From CAZADH01 sp964483805 (GTDB taxonomy: Bacteria > Muiribacteriota > Ozemobacteria > Ozemobacterales > Ozemobacteraceae), in NCBI GenBank assembly GCA_964483805.1, contig CAZADH010000266.1, forward strand, positions 1 to 8,757: a stretch of 8,757 bases of DNA, read 5' to 3'. The notes below the pieces were generated by a model that saw only the letters and a list, made by a program, of their open reading frames with translations, had not been told where the DNA came from and did not search any database. Shown piece by piece: positions 1 through 5,831 of the stretch (within the stretch, counting starts at the first letter, position 1; every line of letters begins with the position of its first letter). A program made the position numbers and the translations under genes.

Positions 1-540
1 CCCAAGGGCAACGAAACCCAGGTGAATGGCCAGTGGCAGCGCGACGGCAACACGACAACCGGGCACAAGACCTGGACCAATCAACAGGGCAAGCAGGTTA
101 CGCATGATTCGGTCACCACGCGGGACGGAAAGACTGCGAACACCACAGGATCGTGGACCGGCGCGAACGGACACCAGGTCGATGTGAAAGGTTCGACAGT
201 CGTCGATGGCAAGACCGTCACGACAACGCGTGAATACACCGGAGAGAACGGCAAGCAGACCGACGTGACCGTGACGACCACCGGCGATGGCAAAGGGAAT
301 CAGGACGTCGATGTGACCGTGACCGGCCCCAAGGGCCAGAGCTCGTCGGCGCATGGTGACCGCCAGGTTTCGGCCGACGCCGTGAAAGCGCAGTGGACGA
401 ACGATCGGGGCAAGACGTTGACCCGCGATACCCAGCGGTCGGGCGAGGGTGGCGACGGCAGCAGTACCACCACCTGGACCGGCCCCGACGGACAGACGAC
501 CCAGACCGACTCTGACTGGCTCCTCGACGCCATCGATTGA
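1..540 (+). CDS. C-terminal part of a Thr/Gly-rich tandem-repeat protein (5' end outside the window)
   Basis: The frame is open from base 1 to the TGA at 538-540, so this is the last 179 residues of a longer protein. An in-frame GTG at position 22 has no ribosome binding site and lies inside the repeat pattern, so I do not take it as the start. The protein is built from units of 25-28 residues that open with W/Y/V-T-G/N-x-x-G-K/H/Q and usually carry a D-G-K turn in the second half. Unit starts are at 73, 154, 235, 319, 394 and 475. It is rich in Thr, Gly, Asp and Ser, has no Cys, and shows no membrane anchor in the visible part; it ends shortly after the motif SDWLLDAID. Such Thr/Gly-rich, beta-prone repeats are typical of secreted or surface proteins, but no known family is recognised and no function can be given. 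The gene is followed by a strong hairpin terminator. Confidence 0.75.
   Translation, partial: PKGNETQVNGQWQRDGNTTTGHKTWTNQQGKQVTHDSVTTRDGKTANTTGSWTGANGHQVDVKGSTVVDGKTVTTTREYTGENGKQTDVTVTTTGDGKGNQDVDVTVTGPKGQSSSAHGDRQVSADAVKAQWTNDRGKTLTRDTQRSGEGGDGSSTTTWTGPDGQTTQTDSDWLLDAID
73..540 (+). repeat. Degenerate ~81-bp coding repeats (27-residue units)
   Basis: Five full units plus a partial sixth are visible at the protein level: 73-153, 154-234, 235-318, 319-393, 394-474 and 475-540 (27, 27, 28, 25, 27 and about 21 residues). Each begins with an aromatic or Val residue followed by Thr-Gly/Asn and a G-K/Q/H turn. The DNA copies have diverged, so this is an old protein repeat rather than a recent nucleotide amplification. 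The region before 73 also fits the end of an earlier unit. Confidence 0.65.
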
Positions 541-601
541 CCGTTTGCGGCATCAGCCGCACCGCGGAACACCGGCGCCAATGCTGGTGTAAGGTGAGAA
601 C

Positions 602-638
602 ACGAAACCCGGGCACGCTTTTGGTGCCCGGGTTTCGT
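602..638. terminator. Hairpin terminator between convergent genes, probably bidirectional
   Basis: A perfect 15-bp stem pairs 602-616 with 624-638 around a 7-nt loop (617-623). The outer part of the stem is GAAACCCG/CGGGTTTC, so a short T run sits at the distal end of the stem in both directions, but there is no long T tract after it. It lies 61 nt after the stop of the repeat-protein gene and 36 nt after the stop of the convergent lipoprotein gene, so it can serve both transcripts. Confidence 0.75.
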
Positions 639-673
639 AGGTAATACGAAGTAGTGACGGCGTATTTACGTTG

Positions 674-1045
674 TCAGTGTCCGCTTGCCTTCTTGAGACT
701 GTCGAGGCGCATCTTGAGCAGTTCGAGTTGCCGCCGGGCGGCGTCGCGCTGCGGGTCGGTGACCTGCTCGTCGGTCAACATGTCGCAATAGCGCTGATAA
801 AGGCGCTCGTATTCGGCCTGGGCGGCCATGAGGGCCGCATCGGGAGTGCGTGTCGAGGCGTCGCCGGTGCCCGCAGCGGTGCTCGAAACCGGGACCGTTG
901 GGATCGGCGTCACCCCGCCGCCTGTCGCGGCAGTTGTGCCGGTCGAGCCCGGCGGCGTCGGGGGTTTTGCCCCGGAACAGCCCGGCAGGGCGACAGCCAG
1001 CGCCGCCGCCAGCAGGAGCATGGTTACCGCACGATCGATGCGCAC
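674..1045 (-). CDS. Small lipoprotein with Pro/Thr/Gly linker and C-terminal helical region
   Basis: This encodes a 123-residue protein. The GTG start at 1045 is chosen because GGAGG lies 8 nt upstream and the protein then begins with a textbook lipoprotein signal: Arg at 2 and 5, a hydrophobic stretch at about 7-20, and lipobox L-P-G-C with the lipidated Cys at 23. Longer in-frame starts would run into the promoter region and bury the signal. Residue +2 is Ser, which in Gram-negatives would not retain the protein in the inner membrane. Residues 24-68 form a disordered Pro/Thr/Gly/Ser linker. Residues 69-119 are charged and predicted helical, possibly a short coiled coil, with one further Cys at 87. 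No family is recognised; an envelope tether or scaffold role is only a guess. The gene diverges from the DJ-1 gene and has its own candidate promoter. Confidence 0.8.
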   Translation of the reverse strand: MRIDRAVTMLLLAAALAVALPGCSGAKPPTPPGSTGTTAATGGGVTPIPTVPVSSTAAGTGDASTRTPDAALMAAQAEYERLYQRYCDMLTDEQVTDPQRDAARRQLELLKMRLDSLKKASGH

Positions 1046-1088
1046 GCAAAAAACCTCCGGTCCGATCGGCACAAGATCGAACACCTCA

Positions 1089-1117
1089 ATTGTTACGAAT
1101 TCAGAAGAAAACGTCAA
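1089..1117 (-). promoter_or_regulatory. Candidate sigma70-type promoter for the lipoprotein gene
   Basis: On the minus strand TTGACG (1117-1112) is separated by 17 nt from AACAAT (1094-1089), 5/6 and 4/6 matches to consensus. Transcription would start near 1082, giving a leader of about 37 nt that contains the GGAGG site. The position is right for the gene start chosen at 1045. Confidence 0.5.
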
Positions 1118-1147
1118 GAGAAGCGCCAGGCCACCCAGGATTGGCCC

Positions 1148-1176
1148 TTGGGAAACCGCTGCTGCTGTGGTATTGT
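1148..1176 (+). promoter_or_regulatory. Candidate extended -10 promoter for the DJ-1/radical SAM operon
   Basis: TTGGGA (1148-1153) is followed after 17 nt by TATTGT (1171-1176), preceded by TGG, which fits an extended -10 element. Each hexamer matches consensus at 4/6. The start would fall near 1183, about 22 nt before the ATG at 1205, with the GGAGGA ribosome binding site at 1195-1200 inside the short leader. Confidence 0.45.
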
Positions 1177-1204
1177 GCCGACAAACCACTCCGCGGAGGA
1201 ACGT

Positions 1205-1789
1205 ATGGGCAAAGTGTACGTCATGATGGCGCAGGGATTCGAAGAGATGGAACTGACCATCACCGTGGATGTGCTGCGACGCGCCGGTCTCGACGTGCCG
1301 ACCGTGTCACTTGCCGACGACAACGCGCCGGTTCGCGGATCGCGCGGCATGTGCATGGTGCCCGATCTGCGGTTTTCGGCGCTCGAGCCCGACCAGTGTG
1401 ACCTGCTCGTCCTTCCCGGCGGCAAGGAAGGCAGCGAGCGCCTGGGCGCCGACGCCCGCGTTCTGGCGCTCGTGCGTGAGCGCCTCGCCGCAAATCGCCC
1501 GGTCGCGGCCATTTGTGCGGCGCCCCTGGTGATCCAGGCCGCCGGGGCGTTGACGGCCGATCGGCTGGTGACGTCGCATCCATCGGTGGCCGGTGAGTTC
1601 AAGAACGGGCGCTACCTGGGCAACCGGGTCGTCATCGATGGCGCGCTGATCACCTCGCGGGCCGCCGGCACGACCTTCGAGTTCGCCTTTGCGCTCGTCG
1701 AACTGCTGAAGGGGCCGGCGGCCGTGCGCGAGGTGAACCGCGGCGTGTTGGCGCTGCTTCCCGACGCGACCGTGGCCCAACTCGCATGA
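1205..1789 (+). CDS. DJ-1/PfpI (ThiJ/YajL-type) family protein
   Basis: This encodes 194 residues, close to the usual length of DJ-1 family proteins. ATG 1205 is preceded by GGAGGA at 1195-1200, and translation from it gives the family's normal N-terminus. The three expected active-site residues are visible: Glu16 in GFEEME (Glu18 of human DJ-1), nucleophile Cys104 in AAICAAP (Cys106) and His125 in VTSHP (His126). PGG at 71-73 and SRAAGTTFEFA at 151-161 also match the family closely. Members are cytoplasmic and have been reported as chaperones, glyoxalases or protein/nucleotide deglycases acting on methylglyoxal adducts; which activity applies here cannot be told, and the physiological role of the family is debated. 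Its stop overlaps the start of the radical SAM gene (ATGA), implying translational coupling. Identification as DJ-1 superfamily is firm; the exact subfamily is not. Confidence 0.9.
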   Translation: MGKVYVMMAQGFEEMELTITVDVLRRAGLDVPTVSLADDNAPVRGSRGMCMVPDLRFSALEPDQCDLLVLPGGKEGSERLGADARVLALVRERLAANRPVAAICAAPLVIQAAGALTADRLVTSHPSVAGEFKNGRYLGNRVVIDGALITSRAAGTTFEFAFALVELLKGPAAVREVNRGVLALLPDATVAQLA

Positions 1790-2775
1790 GTCGCGCCGCC
1801 GCGCAGCACTGGTTGGCGTTGCGGTTGCCGCGGTTGGCCCGGGCGTGGCGCGACCGTATGGGACGGCGCGCCCGGCGATTCCCGGCGATTCTCTCGGTCG
1901 AGCTGACCAACCACTGCAATGCCGACTGCATCATGTGTCCGCGCCAGGTGATGACGCGCCCGCGCGGCGTCATGGACCCCGCGTTGTTCCGCCGCATCGT
2001 CGACGAGGCCGCGCAGAATCAGCAGCATCTGCGGCTGTTTCAACCGTTTCTGTTCGGCGAAGGGTTGATTCACCCTGAGTTTGCAGCGTTGCTGGCCGAG
2101 GGGCGGGCGCGCTTGCCGCGGGTCGCGATCTACGTGAGCACCAACGGCATGCTGCTCGACGAGGCGCGGGCGCGCGCGATTCTCGCGGCCGGCGTCGATA
2201 AGCTCAACGTCGACATCGATGGGCTCACGCCGGCGGTGGCCGAGTCGGTGCGGGTCGGCACCCGGCTGCCGGTGGTCACGGCCAACGTCGAGCGGTTCCT
2301 GGCGCTGCGGCGCGAACTGGGCGGGCGCACGAAGTTGCGTGTGTCGATCATCCGCCTGCGGGCGAACCGTCACGAGATTGCCGACTTTGTCGCCCACTGG
2401 CGACGGCTTGCCGATCACGTGCAGGTCGTTGATTGCAACACCTGGCTCGGCGCCATTTCAACCGATATCGCGGCCGATGATGCAATACAGGATATTTCAC
2501 CGCCGTTCGATTTTCCGTGCTGGCACCCCTACGAAGAATTGGCCATTGCCTGGGACGGACGGGCCTCGCTGTGCTGCCTCGACTTCGATCTGCGCCACGT
2601 TGTCGGCGACGTGAACCACGAACCGGTGGCCGAGATCTGGCACGGGCGGCGGCTCGAGGCCGTGCGTGCGGCCATGGAGAGCAATAAATACGAAGTATTG
2701 CCTATCTGCCGGACCTGCAACGCGGCCCGGTTCCAGCAGAAGAAGCTGTGGCGCTACCTGTGGCTGGCCCGGTAG
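1786..2775 (+). CDS. Radical SAM enzyme with shortened SPASM (twitch-like) C-terminus
   Basis: This encodes 329 residues. The start overlaps the DJ-1 stop (ATG at 1786-1788, TGA at 1787-1789) and has no good ribosome binding site of its own, so it is probably read by translational coupling. After a basic, Arg-rich N-terminus (about 1-32), the strand SVELTNHCN leads into the radical SAM cluster motif C44-x3-C48-x2-C51. GEG at 91-93 fits the SAM-binding GGE-like site, and VSTNGMLL and KLNVDIDG are core-barrel strands. The C-terminal region has C245-x12-G-x4-C263 (followed by C264) and then C308-x2-C311, resembling the first part of a SPASM domain; the later CX5CX3C part is absent because the protein ends at 329. 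One auxiliary Fe-S cluster is therefore likely. SPASM and twitch enzymes modify peptides, proteins or small molecules by SAM-derived radical chemistry. No precursor peptide gene is visible nearby and the substrate is unknown. Confidence 0.88.
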   Translation: MSRAAAQHWLALRLPRLARAWRDRMGRRARRFPAILSVELTNHCNADCIMCPRQVMTRPRGVMDPALFRRIVDEAAQNQQHLRLFQPFLFGEGLIHPEFAALLAEGRARLPRVAIYVSTNGMLLDEARARAILAAGVDKLNVDIDGLTPAVAESVRVGTRLPVVTANVERFLALRRELGGRTKLRVSIIRLRANRHEIADFVAHWRRLADHVQVVDCNTWLGAISTDIAADDAIQDISPPFDFPCWHPYEELAIAWDGRASLCCLDFDLRHVVGDVNHEPVAEIWHGRRLEAVRAAMESNKYEVLPICRTCNAARFQQKKLWRYLWLAR

Positions 2776-2896
2776 TCTTCTGCCACCACTGAACTTCGTG
2801 CCTGCGCGGGCGAAATCAGCCTTCGCACCGGGCGCCCAGCACAAACCGCCCTTCGCGCGCAGTTCAGCGTGAGGGAACGAACCGGGACAGGAGCGG

Positions 2897-4153
2897 TTAC
2901 TTGCCGGTCAGGGTGCCAATCTCGTGGCGCAACGTCGCGAGGAAGGTGCCGACGTCGGTGACAATGCCCATCGTTTGATGGGAACCGCGGTCCGACAGCT
3001 TGGTGACCACCGCCGGGTTGATGTCGACACAGATGGTCTTCACCGCCGCCGGCAGCATGTTGCCGACGCCGATGCCGTGGAGCATCGTCGACAGGATGAT
3101 CATCAGACCGCACCCGCGCATCTGCTTGAAATAGGCCGCCTGCGCCTGACGCATGTCGGTGATGACCTCGGGCAGAGGGCCGTCATCGCGGATGCTGCCG
3201 GCGAGCACGAACGGAATCGGCTTCTTCACGCACTCGTAAAACAACCCGCGCTTCAGGACACCCTGCTCGACCGCCGCCTTGATCGAACCGGCGCGCAGAA
3301 TGGTGTTGATCGCGCGCAGGTGGTTGCGGTAGCCGTTCTCGACCACTTGTCCCGACTCGACGTCGATGCCCAACGAGGTGTCGAACAACGACTGCTCGAT
3401 ATCGTGCACCGCGAGCGCGTTGCCGGCGAGAATGAAATCGATGTAACCGTCGCGGACGAGATGGCCCAGGTGCTGCGCCCCGCCGGTGTGAATGACGACC
3501 GGGCCGCCGGTGACGCCGACGGTGGCGCCCGCTTCGCGCTTTTCGAGGATCCAACGCGCAATCTGGTTGACCGCCACGCGGACCTGCCGCTCGGAGCTGA
3601 CGGCGCTGTCCATAAAGGCAAACTCGCTGGCCGCGCGGTCACGGCCCTCGGGGCGAATGCGGATGCCGCCGAACCCGCACACGATCATCTGGCCCTTCTT
3701 GACGTCGAGGATCTTTTTGCAGGTCACCCGCCACCCCTTGCCGTCGCGCTCGGCGACCAGCATCGCGTCCATGCGTTGATCGTCGGCGACGACCCAGGTG
3801 CCATCGAGGCGGACCTCGGTCAGGTGATTGGTGGTCGAGTAGAAATCGTCAGGGACCACGCCGTCGCGTTCGGCCGGGGCGAGACGGGCATCGGCCTCTT
3901 CGATGGGCCGGACCCCGACCCCATGCAGGCTCTCGCGCAGTTGCGTCAGTTCGGCGGCGGTGGCCGCGTAGATCTTGAAACGAGTGCGCGAGGTGTGCTC
4001 GTGCGTGCGGCCGACGACGAACTCGAGGATCTCGTAGGTGCCGTTGTGCTTGATGATCGTGCCCATGATCGCCGACATGATTCCGGAGTCGATGAGATGG
4101 CCTTCGGCCGTCATCTCGAGCGAGTGCGGGAACTGTTTGAAATCGATGCTCAT
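2897..4153 (-). CDS. TIGR00300 family protein, stand-alone AgrE/ArgZ-type ornithine cyclodeaminase
   Basis: This encodes 418 residues, with ATG at 4153 preceded by AAGGAG 9 nt upstream. The whole length resembles the 'LOR/SDH bifunctional enzyme conserved domain' family (TIGR00300), known from archaea and as the C-terminal half of cyanobacterial ArgZ/AgrE. N-terminal residues 15-80 (from GHLIDSGIM to HGVGV) are the LOR/SDH-like part. A Gly-rich NAD-binding region follows at about 211-245 (GVTGGPVVIHTGGAQHLGH), and conserved blocks lie at 350-390 (ILSTMLHGIGVGNMLPA and CVDINPAVV). In AgrE this domain converts ornithine to proline plus ammonia with NAD. The N-terminal arginine dihydrolase domain of the cyanobacterial protein is absent, as in archaeal homologues. 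It lies 57 nt downstream of two ABC permease genes on the same strand with no terminator between, so it is probably in their operon. Family membership is firm; the reaction is inferred from homologues. Confidence 0.82.
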   Translation of the reverse strand: MSIDFKQFPHSLEMTAEGHLIDSGIMSAIMGTIIKHNGTYEILEFVVGRTHEHTSRTRFKIYAATAAELTQLRESLHGVGVRPIEEADARLAPAERDGVVPDDFYSTTNHLTEVRLDGTWVVADDQRMDAMLVAERDGKGWRVTCKKILDVKKGQMIVCGFGGIRIRPEGRDRAASEFAFMDSAVSSERQVRVAVNQIARWILEKREAGATVGVTGGPVVIHTGGAQHLGHLVRDGYIDFILAGNALAVHDIEQSLFDTSLGIDVESGQVVENGYRNHLRAINTILRAGSIKAAVEQGVLKRGLFYECVKKPIPFVLAGSIRDDGPLPEVITDMRQAQAAYFKQMRGCGLMIILSTMLHGIGVGNMLPAAVKTICVDINPAVVTKLSDRGSHQTMGIVTDVGTFLATLRHEIGTLTGK

Positions 4154-4210
4154 GGGGGTGATCTCCTTGGTGGCGGTGTCGTGTTTGCGGTATCGGATGG
4201 TACCACGAGT

Positions 4211-5014
4211 TCAACTGCCCGTCGACAGGTAGTGACGGACCCCAAAACGCCAGGCCTGCAACGCAATAGCGAGGAAGGCGACGCCCGAGAGCGGCGCCAG
4301 CCAGCACAGCAGGCCCGGCCAACCCCCGGGGATCGGCCGGGCCAGAATGGCCAGGCCGGGCAGGTAGTTGGCGCCGGCGAGCGGCACCACGATGGTGAAG
4401 AACCAGCGGAACCACCGGCCATAGATGCTGAGCGGATACTGACCGGTTTCGACGCCGCCGTAGGTGACGGTGTTCACGAGCTCGAGCGTCTCGACGGTCC
4501 AGAACGCCATGGTTGCCTGGAGCACGAACAATCCGGCGAACAGGCAGGCGCCGCCGCCAATGGCGGCCAGCAGCAAGACCAGTTGTGCCGGTCCCGGCGG
4601 GGTCGGCAACTGCGTCAGCGCCCAGAGCAACACCAACAATCCTTGTGAAAGACGCCCGAGCCGCATCAATTGCAGTTCGCGGCCGGCCAGTTGCAGCACG
4701 GTGCTGCGCGGCCGCAGCAACACGCGGTCGAACTCGCCGTCGCGCACCATGTGACCGAAGGTGTCGAACGAGCGCGCCCCGGCCTCGGCGATGGCGAAAC
4801 TGACGTTGATCATGCCATACAGCACCGCCACTTCGGGCAGGGTCCACCCGGGCAGGCTGCCGAAGCGGGCGAACAGGGCCCACAGGGCGAAGAAGTCGAG
4901 CACGGTGATGAGAAAGTGGCCCGCCGCCGCCATGAGAAACGAGGCCCGATACTGCATCTGTGCCCGCAGTGACACGGCGACGAGGCGTCCGTAAAGTCGC
5001 AGTGCGTCGGTCAT
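4211..5014 (-). CDS. ABC-2 type permease, COG3694-like (second permease of the exporter)
   Basis: This encodes 267 residues from ATG 5014. A TTG six codons upstream (5032) is possible, but the ATG sits one base after the stop of the preceding permease gene (TGA-G-ATG), the spacing expected of a coupled operon. The protein is strongly hydrophobic with about six membrane spans, starting after the cytoplasmic segment LRAQMQYRASF. The cytoplasmic loop after span 2 holds VRDGEFDRVLLRPRS, a stretch characteristic of this permease family (ABC2_membrane_6, PF06182). It should pair with the permease at 5016-5831 and the ATPase at 5828-6835 as one half of a heterodimeric export channel in the cytoplasmic membrane. 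The transported substrate is unknown for most such systems and nothing here identifies it. Confidence 0.85.
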   Translation of the reverse strand: MTDALRLYGRLVAVSLRAQMQYRASFLMAAAGHFLITVLDFFALWALFARFGSLPGWTLPEVAVLYGMINVSFAIAEAGARSFDTFGHMVRDGEFDRVLLRPRSTVLQLAGRELQLMRLGRLSQGLLVLLWALTQLPTPPGPAQLVLLLAAIGGGACLFAGLFVLQATMAFWTVETLELVNTVTYGGVETGQYPLSIYGRWFRWFFTIVVPLAGANYLPGLAILARPIPGGWPGLLCWLAPLSGVAFLAIALQAWRFGVRHYLSTGS

Positions 5015-5015
5015 C

Positions 5016-5831
5016 TCAGCCGCCCTGAACAACCATACGTTGTATGGCTATGCGCAACATCAACTGGGTGATGCCCACGAGCACGATCGCCCAGCCGACC
5101 TGGTGCAACAACACCCAACCGACGTCACTGGCCGGAATATGACCCATGAACAACCGGGGCGGCGCGTCGGCGAGACCGCCAAACGGCAGCCAGGCCAGCA
5201 GTCGCTGCCAGCGGTCGGGAAAGAGCGGCAACGGCAGAACCAGGCCCGAAAAGAGCCAGATCACCCCGGGTGCGAGGCGGGTCACGCCCTCGCCCGCCAG
5301 GGTGAACAGCAACGAGACGTTCATGACCGTGACGATGGCGGCCGACAGCACGACGGCGCCGCCGAGCGCCAGGATCCAGGCGGTGAACGCCGACCAGGTC
5401 GGCGGCAGGTTGAAACCAAAAAACAACCAGGCCAGCACCAGCAGCGGCACGGCGCGCATGATCATCGGCACCGACCGGTGGGCGACGGCACGGGCGAACC
5501 ACAGTCCGCCCAGGTTGGCCGGACGCAGCAGTTCGTAGCCGACGGCCCCGGAGCGCACCATGGCCTGAATGTCGGCATCGACGCCCCACGGGATCAACAC
5601 CAGCGTGGCCTGGGTGAGCCAGACGAAGTCGGTGACTTGCGGCAGCGACATCGGCGGCCGCTGCGCGCTCACCGAATAGAAGGCCGTGAAGATCATGCAG
5701 CGGATCGCTCCCCAGAAGAGCTGGGTCGCGAAACCCGCAATGGCCGCCACCCGATACTGCAACAACGCCTTCGCCCGCATGGCCGCAATGGCCGCATACG
5801 GACGCAGGGCCGAGCGCAAAATGTCGATCAC
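5016..5831 (-). CDS. ABC-2 type permease, COG4587-like (first permease of the exporter)
   Basis: This encodes 271 residues. The GTG at 5831 is chosen because it overlaps the ATPase stop as GTGA and gives the usual N-terminus of the family: a short cytoplasmic helix, LLQYRVAAIAGF, then the first membrane span. The frame stays open for another 112 codons upstream, but that part is the Arg-rich antisense-like reading of the ATPase gene. About six hydrophobic segments are visible, and the loop AMVRSGAVGYELLRPANLGG corresponds to the VRDGEFDRVLLRPRS loop of its partner permease, showing the two are distant paralogues. No strong ribosome binding site precedes it, so translation is probably coupled to the ATPase. 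The role is membrane subunit of an exporter of unknown substrate. Confidence 0.85.
   Translation of the reverse strand: MIDILRSALRPYAAIAAMRAKALLQYRVAAIAGFATQLFWGAIRCMIFTAFYSVSAQRPPMSLPQVTDFVWLTQATLVLIPWGVDADIQAMVRSGAVGYELLRPANLGGLWFARAVAHRSVPMIMRAVPLLVLAWLFFGFNLPPTWSAFTAWILALGGAVVLSAAIVTVMNVSLLFTLAGEGVTRLAPGVIWLFSGLVLPLPLFPDRWQRLLAWLPFGGLADAPPRLFMGHIPASDVGWVLLHQVGWAIVLVGITQLMLRIAIQRMVVQGG

Noticed and set aside
1046..1189. Longer N-terminus for the lipoprotein (171 residues)
   Set aside because: It would place 48 residues before the signal sequence and overlap the candidate promoters. GTG 1045 has GGAGG at proper spacing.
671..1204. In-frame upstream extension of the DJ-1 gene, giving a 372-residue product
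   Set aside because: The extension is antisense to the lipoprotein gene, Arg/Gly-rich without domain features, and would pass through the promoter. ATG 1205 has a good ribosome binding site and the family's normal N-terminus.
2789..2867. Imperfect long-range hairpin (CTGAAC with GTTCAG, GCGAA with TTCGC) between the convergent radical SAM and cyclodeaminase genes
   Set aside because: The arms are short, separated by uneven bulges and a loop of nearly 40 nt, with no T tract. It could be a weak terminator but is not convincing.
2924..4648. Plus-strand open frame of 574 codons opposite the cyclodeaminase and permease
   Set aside because: It is rich in His, Asp, Gln and Arg with no domain signal, and is antisense to two well-supported genes. 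This is a typical GC-rich shadow frame.
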